Source of the DNA: Micrasema longulum
Lineage: Eukaryota > Arthropoda > Insecta > Trichoptera > Brachycentridae
Assembly: GCA_022494885.1 (NCBI GenBank)
Contig: JAGVSM010002861.1
Span: forward strand, 62,001-126,000
DNA length: 64,000 nt
Direction: 5' to 3'
Below, piece by piece: positions 1 to 10,204 of the stretch (position 1 is the stretch's first letter; every line of letters begins with the position of its first letter). Under the pieces are notes generated by a model that worked only from the letters and a program-made list of their open reading frames with translations, made no database searches and was not told where the DNA came from. A program made the position numbers and the translations under genes.

Positions 1-62
1 ATGTCAACCATGTCGTGAATTAAACCCAAGACTTCTTGCATGGTAAGGAATTTATTATTTAC
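1..62 (-). mobile_element. S3 SINE, tRNA-like head, cut by window edge
   Basis: Read on the minus strand, this contains a box-B-like segment followed by CACGACATGGTTG. That is the same head-to-body junction seen in the complete S3 copy at 4996-5257. The element continues beyond the start of the window, so its tail is not visible. Box A is poorly preserved. Confidence 0.6.
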
Positions 63-117
63 CTACTTATTTAATGTGAACGTACCAGATCATTAAAAAA
101 AATGAATGACACTCCCC

Positions 118-216
118 GAATTAAATTTTCAAATAATATAAATTCATTCCCTCCCTGTCAGCCCCTAATGGTGTATAGGGCAATGCATTCATACACTTAC
201 CGCATCGTATCTTGTA
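118..216 (-). mobile_element. S3 SINE, 3' half
   Basis: The minus strand matches the 3' half of the S3 family: an AAGATAC-GATGCGG segment, then a CACCATTAGGGG-like segment before the tail. The head is absent. It lies head-to-tail with the S3 head at 1-62, so two fragments of the same family are adjacent. Confidence 0.6.
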
Positions 217-223
217 TTTAAAT

Positions 224-412
224 CGGGTTGTGGTCCTGTGGCTAGTATCTCGGACTCACGGACCAAAGGTTCGTGGTTCGAATCCCACTCTACCCCAACT
301 TGATTACTATTTTCTAATAGTGAGTTATTTACAACTCGTTGAAAATGGCCGTCAAAATAAAATATTTGGGTAAATCATAAGAACGCAAATATTTCGTTAA
401 AAAAATAAAAGA
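224..412 (+). mobile_element. S2 SINE, tRNA-derived
   Basis: A tRNA-like head of about 73 nt carries a near-consensus RNA polymerase III box A (TGGCTAGTATC) and a perfect box B (GGTTCGAATCC) at about 275-285. The body holds TAGTGAGTTATTTACAACTC and ATTTGGGTAAATCATAAGAA and ends in an A-rich tail. Five further copies occur at 9935, 13005, 27425, 46581 and 56205. It is not counted as a functional tRNA because the body is shared between copies. Confidence 0.8.
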
Positions 413-824
413 AAAAATCTTAATAAAAAAAATTAAACTAGTGCGGTTTAAAACAAAAAAAACATACTTTAAACTGTATGATAAGCAAATGCGCGCTCGC
501 GTTAGTCCACGAGGTAGACAGATTAAACTTATTTTTTTAAATTTTATAATTTTATTTTATTACGAAGGTACTAATTAACAAAATGAAAACCCAATTATAT
601 TGCTACTCCCATAACATTGAAACCTCTTTCTACATACTTCATTTTATATTCCACACACCACACAACACACTCCAAATTCACAAAACAATAACAACACTAA
701 CATAAATAATATCACCTGTATTCTCATTACATCTTGTGTCCGTGTTAGAAATATGTATGTATTATATATATTTTGCTGTGTACGTAATAAGAAAATTTCA
801 AAAAAAAAAATAAAAAAAATTGTA
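413..824. other. AT-rich sequence, nothing recognised
   Basis: Low-complexity A/T-rich sequence with no open frame, TIR or tRNA-like box that I can support. Confidence 0.5.
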
Positions 825-1145
825 TCGTATAATCAGCGCGATGATTTTTTTAAGTTTTTAAATTATTTAATTACTCTGCCCGTGACATTACAAGTTCTCT
901 TCTGTGAGTTCTGCTGATTGGTGAGTTGGCTTCCCGGAAACCAAAAATCTGTCAAAACACTCAATCATTGGTTGATGCGGAAGAACTTGTGACGTAGTTC
1001 GAAGTAGTTAATTTTTATTTAATTGAAATAATTTTTTTTTGATACATTTTCAAGAAACTTCGCTGTACAATTAAATACTCATAATAAATATTTTTACCGC
1101 GTGTAATAAATATTTTTTTACATACAATTTTCCGTTAGCGTCGTG
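825..1145 (+). repeat. R4 interspersed repeat, copy 1
   Basis: This segment aligns by eye with 10785-11100. Shared blocks, in the same order, include an ATCAGCG..ATGATTTTTT start, a TGACATTAC/TAACGTCAA block, TTCGAAGTAGTT/TTCAAAGTAGTT, a CAAGAAACTTCGC/CAAGATACTTTGC block, and a closing CAATTTTCCGT/CAATTTCCCGT. No protein, tRNA box or TIR was seen, so the class is unknown. Confidence 0.6.
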
Positions 1146-1771
1146 CTAGATTTATGTTTGTTTGCAATAATTGTGCACAACAATAACTATTCACAAATTG
1201 TTTATTCATTTTATTTTGATGTAACCAGAATTTTTCGAATATTTGTTTTTGGTTTTACTTGGGACGTCATCTTTCGTCACCTTTTCAGCCTACTTATTAC
1301 AGGAAATATGTGGAAAACTAACGAACGGGGATTTACAATAAATTATTGACTGATTTGTGAGTGCTGGTAAAAAATTAAATTAATAGTTTTATAAGCCAAA
1401 TGGGTAAAATGTGTGTACTGTTTATGAAATTTGTTCTATTGGTCTATATAAATTGGTTATGTTTTTTACTGATAATTTTAGTTTTTTATTTATTTTACAT
1501 AAACGGCATAAATTGCCTTAAACATATATTGAACATAAATATGAAAAAAAAATACATATGTAAAAACATAACAAAAAATTGCATAACTATTACAATAGTA
1601 ACAAGTAGGTAAATACGCATAAGCAACCAAAAATATTAACAAAATAAATACATAAATATGAAAAAACAAAAAAAGAAAAAACATTTTTAAATATAAAGAA
1701 AAGTTTAAGAATAATATTGCGAGAGAAAAAAAGAAATCAGACTCGTTTTATAACTAATATTTTACAATACA
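1146..1771. other. AT-rich sequence without supported genes
   Basis: Short open frames here are low-complexity (Phe, Ile, Tyr, Lys-rich) and match no family I recognise. From about 1545 to 1760 the plus strand is strongly A-rich. It leads directly into the LINE fragment at 1772. Confidence 0.5.
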
Positions 1772-2110
1772 ATGATATTTGTTCATAAAATTATAAACTC
1801 TAATAAAAAAACAGAATTTTGGAAAAAAATTGATCGGAACCAGCATGAACACGATCACAATACTAGAGAAAAGAACAAAATTAGACTTCCATTTAGGAAA
1901 AAGGCAAAGTCACAAAATTCAATTTTATTTAAAGCAATTAAAAAGTATTACGAAATGGAAAAAAATATTTATGAAGAAAAAAACATATCAAAATTTAAAA
2001 TAATGGTCAAGACATATGTGATAAACAATTTATAAATTAAATATATTTGCAATGTTATTATTAGAACACACATAACAATATGTATGATATGTGTGCCCTA
2101 CTTTAAGATT
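1772..2110 (+). mobile_element. LINE C-terminal fragment (Jockey/CR1-like)
   Basis: The open frame 1772-2035 encodes 87 residues. It contains HDHNTREKNKIRLPF followed by a lysine-rich stretch ending near KFKIMVKTYV. This is the layout of the region after the reverse transcriptase in Jockey/CR1-type LINEs, where HNTRNK, a basic segment and a final KFK helix occur in this order. The start codon is only the first Met in the fragment, so the frame is not a gene of its own. An AT-rich 3' tail with AAATAAAA runs can be followed to about 2140. It is a 5'-truncated dead copy; no catalytic domain remains. Confidence 0.6.
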
Positions 2111-2192
2111 TAAATAAAAATAAAATAAAATAACTATCAAGTACAGAACCATATATCAGCCTTGTCCCTCACCTTGTTTTAATTCTATTGTT

Positions 2193-2195
2193 TAA

Positions 2196-2274
<79 letters not shown>

Positions 2275-2277
2275 ATG

Positions 2278-2316
<39 letters not shown>

Positions 2317-2337
2317 AAAATAAATAAATAAACAAAA

Positions 2338-2404
<67 letters not shown>

Positions 2405-2406
2405 AA

Positions 2407-2457
<51 letters not shown>

Positions 2458-2467
2458 AATAAATAAG

Positions 2468-2538
<71 letters not shown>

Positions 2539-2595
2539 ACGAATAAATGAATAAGTAAATAAATGAATAAAATAAATAAATAAATAAATAAATAG
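2193..2595. repeat. (AAAT)n microsatellite, about 400 bp
   Basis: Nearly uninterrupted tandem AAAT units, with isolated variants such as TGTA, CGAA and AAAATAAA. It follows the AATAAA-rich tail of the upstream LINE fragment and may have expanded from that tail. Confidence 0.95.
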
Positions 2596-2654
2596 TATTT
2601 AAAATATCTCAGTTTAAGGAAATTTTTATTGCTATTTCGTTTCCTTTATAGCAG

Positions 2655-2990
2655 CGAAAGTTTTTACGGTCACTGTTATCAATTTGTTTTTTTGGGTGAT
2701 ACCGTGTGTTTGTTGTTTCGACGTTTCGGCTCCATTGCAGGAGCCATCTTCAGGCTAAACTGTGTATTTTGTAGAAATAGTGTGTGTTTAAGTACTAGTA
2801 ATTTGTATCGTGTTGCAGTCGGCAGTAGGCACATTTCTATTCGTTTTTGTAATATGCTGGGAACCATGTTGAGTTTAATTTAAGATGGCTCCTACAATGG
2901 TAGCCAAAACGTCGGATCAAATCCAACACACATGGTATCACCCAAATAAAAAAAGAAACATATTGATAACAGTGACCGTAAAAACCTTCG
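2655..2990. mobile_element. Foldback (long TIR) element
   Basis: The left arm from 2655 (GTTTTTACGGTCACTGTTAT) is mirrored by the right arm ending at 2990 (ATAACAGTGACCGTAAAAAC). Pairing continues inward for roughly 95 bp and includes GGGTGATACC/GGTATCACCC and GGAGCCATCTT/AAGATGGCTCC. The loop is about 130 bp. No transposase is present. It abuts the RTE fragment that starts at 2991. Confidence 0.85.
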
Positions 2991-3595
2991 CACCTATTAA
3001 ACTCCATATCACTCTGTTTTTGCATACAAATCTCGCTTCCACTACATTTATACATCTTAGAATGCACGCTCGCCGATTATTTATTTTGAGATGTCCATCT
3101 TAAAGTATTTATTGTGTTTGATCGTGCCATGTTTTTCTCGGCCTTCCTCGTATTCGGCATCTATCAACATTCATATCATAAATCCTTTTAGCCGTTCTTT
3201 CGCCGTCCATTCGCTCTGCATGTCCAAACCAACGCAGCACTTCTTTATTGATGTTGTCGATAATGCTATGCACGGATCTCGACATTTTCACACCTATTAT
3301 ACATCGTTTTATCACAAACTTGTCTGAGAGATCGCATTTCAACAGCATTTAAACTTTTTTTGATATTAATCATTGTTTTTCCAATTCCATACTTCGCTCC
3401 CATAAGGGTCGGCTCCAGAACTCCATGTGATTTTTCCTCACGAGACAAACATTTGTATGTTACGATACATTTTAGTGCGCTGCTCACCCTGTTCCCGGCA
3501 CTCACCCTTCTTTCAATATCTTTCTCCGTCTTTCATGCGCGGTCCGTCCATAGGTTGGGTGGACCCAATGCTTCCCTAAAATGTTGACTTCTTAC
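2991..3595 (-). mobile_element. RTE-like LINE fragment (C-terminal part)
   Basis: Two minus-strand frames, 3109-3348 and 3266-3505, carry the residues that follow the reverse transcriptase in the copy at 54796-56115. These include AGNRVSSALK, NAVEMRSLRQVC, VLRWFGHAERMDGERTAK and RIRGRPRKTWHDQ. The overlap of the two frames shows a frameshift near 3300. No catalytic domain is retained. The 3' end is cut by the foldback element at 2655-2990. Confidence 0.85.
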
Positions 3596-3889
3596 AAATA
3601 TTTGTTATTATTTTATGCAATAAAATCAGCTGTAAGTTAACTTATCTTTTTAGCAAATACAAAAAAACTATTTTTTATTAATTTGTTGTTGATTGTAGCG
3701 ATCTGAGGTGGGTTCGATGTTCATTCAAAAAATTGCGAAAAGCTCACACACTACCTTTCGACGGCGCAGTTATGTGCTAACTAAAGTAAAATTCACTGCC
3801 CTCCATCTAATTCTAAAATAAGGAACTGCATAAGTCTGTTCATAAGGCTGTTCTTAAGAAACGGTCGGCCAGTACTGAATTCACAAACC

Positions 3890-4343
3890 CGCGAATGCGC
3901 AAATTGCCATCTCTAGTTGCGCTGTGGAAACAGTTCTAACGAACCAGTTCAGGTTCACCATTCTGCCCATGTTTGAACATCCACATTTCCTCAACTCTTC
4001 CATCTGTTGACTTTTGTGAAGTAAAAGAGCTGAAACCTTTATCACGTGGGCGATATTCATCCGGCTGAACCAAATCACCTACTAGGCAACGCCTGAAAAC
4101 AATTTTCCAATTTTTATACTTCTTCTTTTACCAGGTAGTAATTCAACAATGTTTGATTATGTCCAAATGCTTGCAGACTGGCTGGATTTCCTCCCTAGGG
4201 AGTTGTTCATATTTAAATTTATTTCAACAGAGAGGGAAAACGTTTTTGAGAAGGGAATATGTTGAAATACATTTAAATATGAACAACTCCCTAGGGAGGA
4301 AATCCAGCCAGTCTGCAAGCATTTGGACATAATTAAACATTGT
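3890..4343 (-). mobile_element. Family A foldback repeat with terminal palindrome
   Basis: The first 250 bp match family A in reverse orientation (CACCATTCTGCCCATGTTTG, GTGAAGTAAAAGAGCTGAAA, CTAGGCAACGCCTGAAAA). They are followed by a compact palindrome at 4145-4343. Its arms of about 65-70 bp start CAACAATGTTT and end AAACATTGTAG and share ATTTCCTCCCTAGGGAG. A short spacer carries the family A segment TTTTTGAGAAGGGAATATG. The 12-kb and 34-kb copies show the same arms further apart. Confidence 0.8.
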
Positions 4344-4986
4344 AGAATATGTACGTTTACAACGATCTGACATTTAGATATATTTAAAACCCTCTCTATT
4401 CTTGATTCATCGAAAGTGAGTTAATACAATTTCATACATGTATTTTGTTTTACAAACTTTAACAATTCGTACCTATGTTATTTTGTGGCAACCCTATAGG
4501 GATATAGTACGAACTGCGAACCCCATTATACGTACATCATTACAGTCGGTCATTCTGTACTCACGTACGCTATTTGTACTTCGTACGTACGTTTATATGG
4601 CGGTATAGAACTTCTTTATTTAGAAATCACGCACAGAGGTCCTTTTACGACCTTCTATTACAAACAAAACGCCCGGGACCAGGGGTGCAAAAATATTTAC
4701 CGATTTCGATCTATTATTAAGCATTAATGATGGAGTTATTTTAAACTTATTTTTATATACGCAAATAAATATTTTCGAATCGCAATAATGTTAAATACAC
4801 TTACAAAGACTTGTACATATAATATATTAGGTGTTAACAAAAGCTGAACCCGTTTTTTTCCAAATTCAAAAATAAACACCTAAAGAAAAAACAATGGTAA
4901 GGGTCAGAGGCGAATCGCCCAAATAAGCGATTATGCACAGCTTACTATTATATTTGAATTTCGACAATAATGATTTATAATAACTA
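4344..4986. other. Unassigned sequence
   Basis: No coding frame, TIR or tRNA box could be supported. Several CGTACGTA-like short palindromes lie at about 4560-4600. Confidence 0.4.
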
Positions 4987-4995
4987 TGTTATTTA

Positions 4996-5257
4996 GTCAG
5001 CCACGTGGCGTAATGGTCAGCGTGTTTGCCTACTATGCAAGAGGTCTCGGGTTCGATTCCCGACATGGTTGAAATGAAATATTTATTTAAACGGATGTTT
5101 TTACACTAAAATATTTCATAGTCTCTGGACTGGTAACTGAAGCATAAGACTGATCATCTTTCATTCATTAAACAAAAAAAATATCAAGATACGCTGCGAT
5201 TGGTGCACCAATCCAGTGTCCTATGCACCATTAGGGACGGAAAGGAAATGATGATGA
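4996..5257 (+). mobile_element. S3 SINE, complete, with target duplication
   Basis: A tRNA-like head has a box-A-like GTGGCGTAATGG at about 5005 and a box B GGTTCGATTCC at about 5050. The body follows, and the 3' end reads ATTAGGGACGGAAAGGAAATG and closes with ATG repeats. The element is flanked by a direct repeat TGTTATTTA at 4987-4995 and 5258-5266, the expected signature of LINE-type insertion. It is the reference copy for the family in this window. Confidence 0.85.
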
Positions 5258-5424
5258 TGTTATTTATTATAAATCACTACCGCTGTTAATATCTTTGTAC
5301 GAAAAATAATCTTTACTGTGTGTATCTGGAAAGTATGTTTACTAGGGATGGAATGAATTGAAAAGATATTTAATGGGAGGCGAGTACCGGGAACAGATTG
5401 AACGTTGCACTTGAATTAAATTAA

Positions 5425-5610
5425 ACAATATTTGTCACAGAAGACAAAACAAGCAGTCAACGATGAAGTCCCGGTGCCGACCCTTATATTTGGGTTATCG
5501 AATTGGAAAAACAAGGATGAAAGTAAGCTGAATGCTGACGAAAGGCGATATTTCAGATTAATGAGTGATAAAACTATGCACAGTAGGTGCACAAATGTCG
5601 AGATTCGTTT
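5425..5610 (+). mobile_element. RTE-like LINE fragment
   Basis: The plus-strand frame from 5432 reads WKNKDESKLNADERRYFRL and then DKTMHSRCTNVEIR. This matches the thumb-region segment WKNRDESKLNAVEMRSLRR...NVEIR of the copy at 54817-55503. Both ends are truncated. The rest of the frame, to 5773, is unrelated AT-rich sequence. Confidence 0.75.
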
Positions 5611-6484
5611 GTCTTTGTTTTTTAATGTGGTAGTGTTGTTGTACTCTGGGGCTTTATTGAATATGATGTCATCGTCTTTTATGTTTCCCAGGGCAATTTC
5701 GTTTCCAATTTTTATCTCAATTTTCGTCAAGTATTTTATCTCAAATTGTTTTTTTCATACAGTTCAGTTGTAGGGGTCAGGTAAGGTAAGTTATACTTGT
5801 ATGTTAGTTTATTTTTTTTATTTTGTTGTCTTTGTATCCTTTTTATGTCTGTCTTGTTGCCGGTTCCCCGAAGGCGATCATAGGCTTTATTCATCATTTG
5901 TTGCTTTTTTGGTATGAGGTCTTTAATTTTGTCGAAGAAAGGTTATAATGTTGCCATTACTTTGGTGAGTCCATCTATGTGTTTCATCCATTTTAATTTT
6001 GTCTGTCCATAGTAAATCCTAGGTCTATATAAATGTAAAATATCTGACATCTTAATCAAAGTAAAATAATAATAATCAGAAATTTTAAGCGGGAAACATG
6101 CGCCTAGTAATAACAAAACAAAATTAACTAGAAGCGGATAGATTCCATGGTACCTATACTCTACACTACGCATACAGATGCGTTTCTACTATCATCTCCC
6201 AGGGAACAGCCAAATGTGAACCAAATGTTTTTACAGTTATTTACTAGGAAAAAGACAACAGATCCTGTAAACTGCATACCTAAATAAAACAGGGACCCTT
6301 CGAGTTTGAGTAGCGTCTATCATCTTGTTGACCTTAATTATAAGTTAAGGAATACTATCTTTGTTTAGTTTTTTATCATTTACTTTTTGTGCTGTTACAT
6401 GTTCACTTAATTGCCATACTTACTAGTTTTTTGCTCGATGATTGAGTTTTTTAAAATTATTTTTATCGTTAACTTTTTAAAATC
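5611..6484. other. Unassigned sequence
   Basis: AT-rich sequence with no supported gene. Plus-strand frames are short and low in complexity. Confidence 0.4.
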
Positions 6485-7010
6485 ATTCTTATATTGTTGA
6501 AATTCTACTTTTCAATGCGTTTTACAGCTACAAGACTTTTTGTGAAGTTAGCTATCATATTATATTTATCATATTTTGTGAATGTTATCAACTATAAAAT
6601 ATCTAAATTTAGTAAATGGGGTCTAGAATTTCAACCGCCCATGCGCTCAGTAGCTGCAAGACTTGTTGTTATCTTACTTCTATTATTATAAATTTGCTTT
6701 TTATTCTGTTTTTAAAATATCACTTAAACTTTAAACTTCAAACTTCACTGTGAAATAAAAAAAATGTAAATAGGGGCTAGATTTCTTACTATCCATGCGC
6801 TCTGTAGCTGCAAGACGTGCTGTTATCTAGCTCCTATATATTATAATTGTTATATATCATAATTGGAGAAGAGGAACTAGATTCCCAACCGTCCATGCGC
6901 TCTGTAGCTGCAAGACGTGCTGGGATATTTATTTATTGTAGAGCGCCCTTGAGAAGATTTTCACAAAAATGGCGCTACATAAATTATCCAAATATATATA
7001 TATATATTGC
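6485..7010 (+). repeat. R6 repeat, copy 1, with internal direct repeats and LINE-like tail
   Basis: A core of the type CATGCGCTCTGTAGCTGCAA recurs at 6514, 6641, 6795 and 6895, spaced 127, 154 and 100 bp. The unit ends with AGCGCCC..GGCGCTACAT and ATTATCCAAATATATATA. That end resembles the 3' end of the LINE at 57953-58495. The same arrangement returns at 7245-7720. No protein is encoded. Confidence 0.75.
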
Positions 7011-7244
7011 AAAATGTTTTTTTTTTTTAATTTTGGGTGATAGGCGTGTCATTTGCATCCAGTGGTACACAGGGAACTGCATTTGAACACCAATTGCAGC
7101 ATATTTTGAGCATCTATTCCGTAAAACCTTATGCTTCAGGTTCTAGTCCAAAAACAAAGACATGTTACCACCTTATTAACAAATATTTCATGTCGATCCT
7201 CCAAGGATCAAGTACAGAAGGCGAACATAAATTTATTGATAATT

Positions 7245-7720
7245 TTAAGTTGCTAAAATTTCACTCGTCCATGCACTTTGTAGCTGCAAGACGATAAGTA
7301 ATCTAGCTTCGATAGGTAAATGTTATCAACTATGAAATATCCAAATTTCGTAAAAAGGTCTTGAATTCCAACCGTCCATGCGCTCAGACCCTGCAAGACT
7401 TGTTGTTATCTAACTTCTATTTTTATAAACTGGTTTTTTATTTCATTTTTTAAAATATCACTAAAACTTTAAACTTCATGGTCAAATAAATAAAAAAAAT
7501 GTAATAGGGGCTAGATTTCTTACTGTCCATGCGCTCTGTAGCTGCAAGACGTGCTTTAATCTAGCTCCTATATATCATAACTGGAGACGAGAAACAAGAA
7601 TCCCAACCGTCCGTGCGCTCTGTGGCTGCAAAACGTGCTGGGATATTTATTTATTGTACAGCGCCCTTGAGGTGATTTTCACAAAAACGGCTCTATATAA
7701 ATTATCCAAATATATATATA
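7245..7720 (+). repeat. R6 repeat, copy 2
   Basis: Same order of blocks as copy 1. Core repeats lie at 7271, 7378, 7529 and 7613, followed by GCGCCCTTGAGGTGATTTTC and ATTATCCAAATATATATA. The offset from copy 1 falls from 757 to 718 bp, so small indels have built up since duplication. The 235 bp between the copies is unrelated. Confidence 0.75.
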
Positions 7721-8459
7721 TGCCTACGACTCTACTATGAGGCAGATTTTTCTTGACTCTATTTCGATTTTCAGAGTTTTTACGTAGCTTATTAGTTTTA
7801 TTTCATACGCAGAATTTTTTTTTTTATTCGCCCGGGCACCAGATCCAGAATTCTCATGGCCTGTTAATGCCAAGACTTCCACATTCCTCATTGAAATTTA
7901 TTTCTAGTGTGTATGTAAATATTCATAAACAATGATGATGGTATCGATTTATTTCAAAAACATGTAGTTATCAGTAAATATATTATCAGTAAATAGTTCC
8001 AGTAGATTCTGGTACCCTGGAAATAAGGCTTAACGTTACACCCTTTTATGAACCAATACAACCGTTTATACATCAAATGGGGGTGTGTTGGTTACCATAC
8101 GTATACAGACTATACATCTACAAGTAGGCATCATACTTACGTTAGATACCGTATTAGGATAGTTGTTGCTGGGTGCGCCCGCTCCTAAGAACACCACTCT
8201 ACACGTCTACAACACTCTGTGTGGGTCTCGGGAAGACGTGTTTATTGAGGAAAGGGGATGTGGAAAAGAAATGGCATTAATGCCTCTTTGTAAACGTTTT
8301 CCGGTATGGGAATCAAATATGTATGAGTCGAGCATGTTACATGTTACGCGTTCGTAAATATAAGCATTTATGCTATACATGTTAACCGTGACTTTGGGGT
8401 CATGTCATAATCTCGATTCGTTTTTATACTTCCCTTTTGCTACGTGAAAAAATGATTTA
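7721..8459. other. Unassigned sequence
   Basis: A possible degraded S3-type segment lies at about 7800-7870. The rest, including a small frame at 8163-8357, is not recognised. Confidence 0.35.
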
Positions 8460-8587
8460 AAAAAAAAATACGCCACAACAGGCCTTCAGTCCCAAAAACA
8501 GTGGTAAATTACAGCATAGTACATCCAGGTTTGAAAAAAATCACGTTTAATTTTTATGTTCTCACCGAGAATCGAACTTAGAACCTT
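8460..8587 (-). mobile_element. S1 SINE, 5'-truncated, minus strand
   Basis: The S1 tail and body appear in reverse (CGCCACAACAGGCC, then AATCACG-TTTAATTTTTATG, then TTCTCACCGAGAATCGAAC). It stops inside the tRNA-like head and is joined head-to-head with the plus-strand copy that starts at 8588. Confidence 0.75.
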
Positions 8588-8904
8588 GACGCTTGACTCA
8601 CACACGGAAGGTTCCGAGTTCGATTCCCGGTGAGAACACAAAAATTAAATGTGATTTTTCTCAAGCCTGGGGGCCTTACTCATAAACTTAGCATAAGGTT
8701 ACAGTTAATTATAGTGGTATAGTTTGGATGGGAATACCATTCTTATTATAGTGGTAGAATAAGGATGGTATTCCCATTCGATTTACACCACTATACTTAG
8801 GTGTAGCTTTACGCCGAGTTTATAAGTAAGGTCCTGGGTGTTCTGTGATGTAATTCAACTCAGTAATTGGGCTTCCTGGTCTGTTGCGGTGCAAAAAAAA
8901 AAAA
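8588..8904 (+). mobile_element. S1 SINE, plus strand, interrupted by MITE
   Basis: It begins inside the tRNA-like head (ACGCTTGACTCAC) and has box B GTTCGATTCCCGG at about 8618. The body AATGTGATTTTTCTCAAGCC is broken at 8670 by a 164-bp MITE. It resumes at 8835 with TGGGTGTTCTGTGATGTAAT and ends in a poly(A) run near 8900. Confidence 0.8.
8671..8834. mobile_element. Palindromic MITE, 164 bp (PIF/Harbinger-like ends)
   Basis: Ends are GGGCCTTACT and AGTAAGGTCC. Almost the whole element folds on itself, as in TTTGGATGGGAATACCAT against ATGGTATTCCCAT. It splits an S1 SINE and is flanked by TGG on both sides. A second copy lies at 56456-57007. GGG-starting ends and a 3-bp duplication suggest PIF/Harbinger, but the duplicated triplet is not the usual TWA here, so the class is tentative. 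Confidence 0.8.
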
Positions 8905-9109
8905 CATAATACATGTTGAAATTTCATATTTAACGTTCGCTCAATGCTCGTGTTTAGAGAGGAAGTTGGTTTAACAATTATTTATATTACACACTTTTTT
9001 CTGTAATATTTATGTTAACAAATTCACAAGAATATTTATGGCAGTACATTATGGAGGTATGATTTATTTATCTATTAATTTATTGTATTTTCACGTACGT
9101 TGATTTACA

Positions 9110-9178
9110 TGGATTATTATTAACTTAAATAGCGCTATTTTCGTAATATTATACCTTTATGGCACTTTGCAGAAGTAA
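9110..9178 (-). mobile_element. LINE 3' tail fragment
   Basis: The minus strand reads AAAGTGCCATAAAGGTATAA, TATTACGAAAATAGCGCTAT and a TTAAGTTAATAATAATCC tail. The same arrangement ends the LINE at 57953-58495. Only the terminal ~70 bp remains. Confidence 0.55.
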
Positions 9179-9214
9179 TTCTATGCAGCATTGAATTGAA
9201 TTTAACATCAACAA

Positions 9215-9476
9215 TGTTTTGATGAAATATTGCAAAATAAAACCACCTTTTAAATACATATTTTATGTCCACCTTCTCAGAAAACGAACCCAGGACTTCA
9301 AGATCGGTAGGCGAATGCGCCAACAGCTACACAAGACGGACGGACTTATTACCGCAAGAGAATTTTTACCTGGAAGTAGTAATAAAGTCAAAAACGCTTG
9401 TCCAGGATTCTGGTTCTATTTCACACGCAAACTTGTATTTTTCATACGTCCGGATGTAAATATTTTATTAATATGA
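9215..9476 (-). mobile_element. S3 SINE, long form with extra 5' leader
   Basis: On the minus strand a leader of about 150 bp precedes a tRNA-like head. The leader holds GTGAAATAGAACCAGAATCC, a TTTTTGACT block and GTAAAAATTC. The head has box A GTAGCTGTTGGCGC and a box-B-like CTGGGTTCG. A GTGGACATAAAATATG junction follows. Other long-form copies are at 14873, 16255, 17041 and 63465. Confidence 0.65.
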
Positions 9477-9539
9477 TTTAGGTAAAATAGTACTCAGCAC
9501 AAGAGTTGCTTGGTTTGAATGGTTTAAGTATGAACTTAT

Positions 9540-9660
9540 TTTTATTTTATTTATTTAACTTTTTGTACATAATGTTATTTATACATTGGCGGGCTTATTG
9601 CCAAATGGCAATTTCTTTCAACCAACCAATAAAATAAAAGTTTTATTTTTATAATTCAAG
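9540..9660 (+). mobile_element. LINE 3' tail fragment with inverted repeat
   Basis: It contains TTGCCAAATGGCAATTTC, a perfect short inverted repeat, followed by AACCAACCAATAAAATAAAA. The same inverted repeat and tail occur in reverse at 50905-50965, downstream of an open frame, so this is read as a retrotransposon 3' end. Confidence 0.5.
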
Positions 9661-9764
9661 TCACAGAACATATTCAATAGAAAAAAAAATAAAAAGCTAA
9701 AGATATATAAAAATAGAAATATGCGTATTTGTTTATAAATTACCTTAAATCGAAACTATTACTC

Positions 9765-9850
9765 AATGGGAAAAAGGAAAAAAGAGGAAAGAGGAAAAAG
9801 GAAAAGAGGAGAGATTAAGGAAGAGAAAGAACTTGAAGAGAGAATGCAGT
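9765..9850 (+). repeat. Purine-rich tract
   Basis: About 85 nt of almost only A and G (GGAAAAAGAGGAAAGAGGAA-type units). It is low-complexity, with no coding frame. Confidence 0.8.
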
Positions 9851-9934
9851 GTTTTCCTTTCCTAGCTTAGAATAAGGTTTGTACCCTAGTTAGCCAGGAA
9901 GTATTTAGAAAATATTGTAAATTTGTTCTTGTGA

Positions 9935-10085
9935 TTTAGCCAAATACCTAAATTTTCAGACCATTTCTTAGAAATTATAATTTGTGCTGGAAAAATGGGA
10001 ATCTCAGAGTGGAATTTGAACCTCATACCATTGGTCCGCGAGTCCACAACGCCTACCTCAGAACCATGACTATGTTTAAACATTA
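9935..10085 (-). mobile_element. S2 SINE, degenerate
   Basis: The minus strand shows GTTGTGGACTCGCGGACCAA, a box-B-like GAGGTTCAAATTCCAC, and the body block ATTTGGCTAAATCACAA, in the S2 order. The heads are more diverged than at 224 or 46581. Confidence 0.7.
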
Positions 10086-10204
10086 TGAAATACGTAATAA
10101 CATATGTTTCACAAATAAACAGCATAACATACATTAGAATAAAACTTTGTGTAACAATATATGTTTAGTAAAAATGACTTAATTACCTTTTTTTAATATG
10201 TATA

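Noticed and set aside
224..297. Functional tRNA gene
   Set aside because: Box A and box B are clear, but the sequence continues into a body shared with five other loci and the cloverleaf is irregular. It is a SINE head. The same holds for 4996, 15981, 46581 and 60840.
2193..2595. CRISPR array or centromeric satellite
   Set aside because: The repeat unit is 4 bp with no spacers and the tract is short, so it is a microsatellite.
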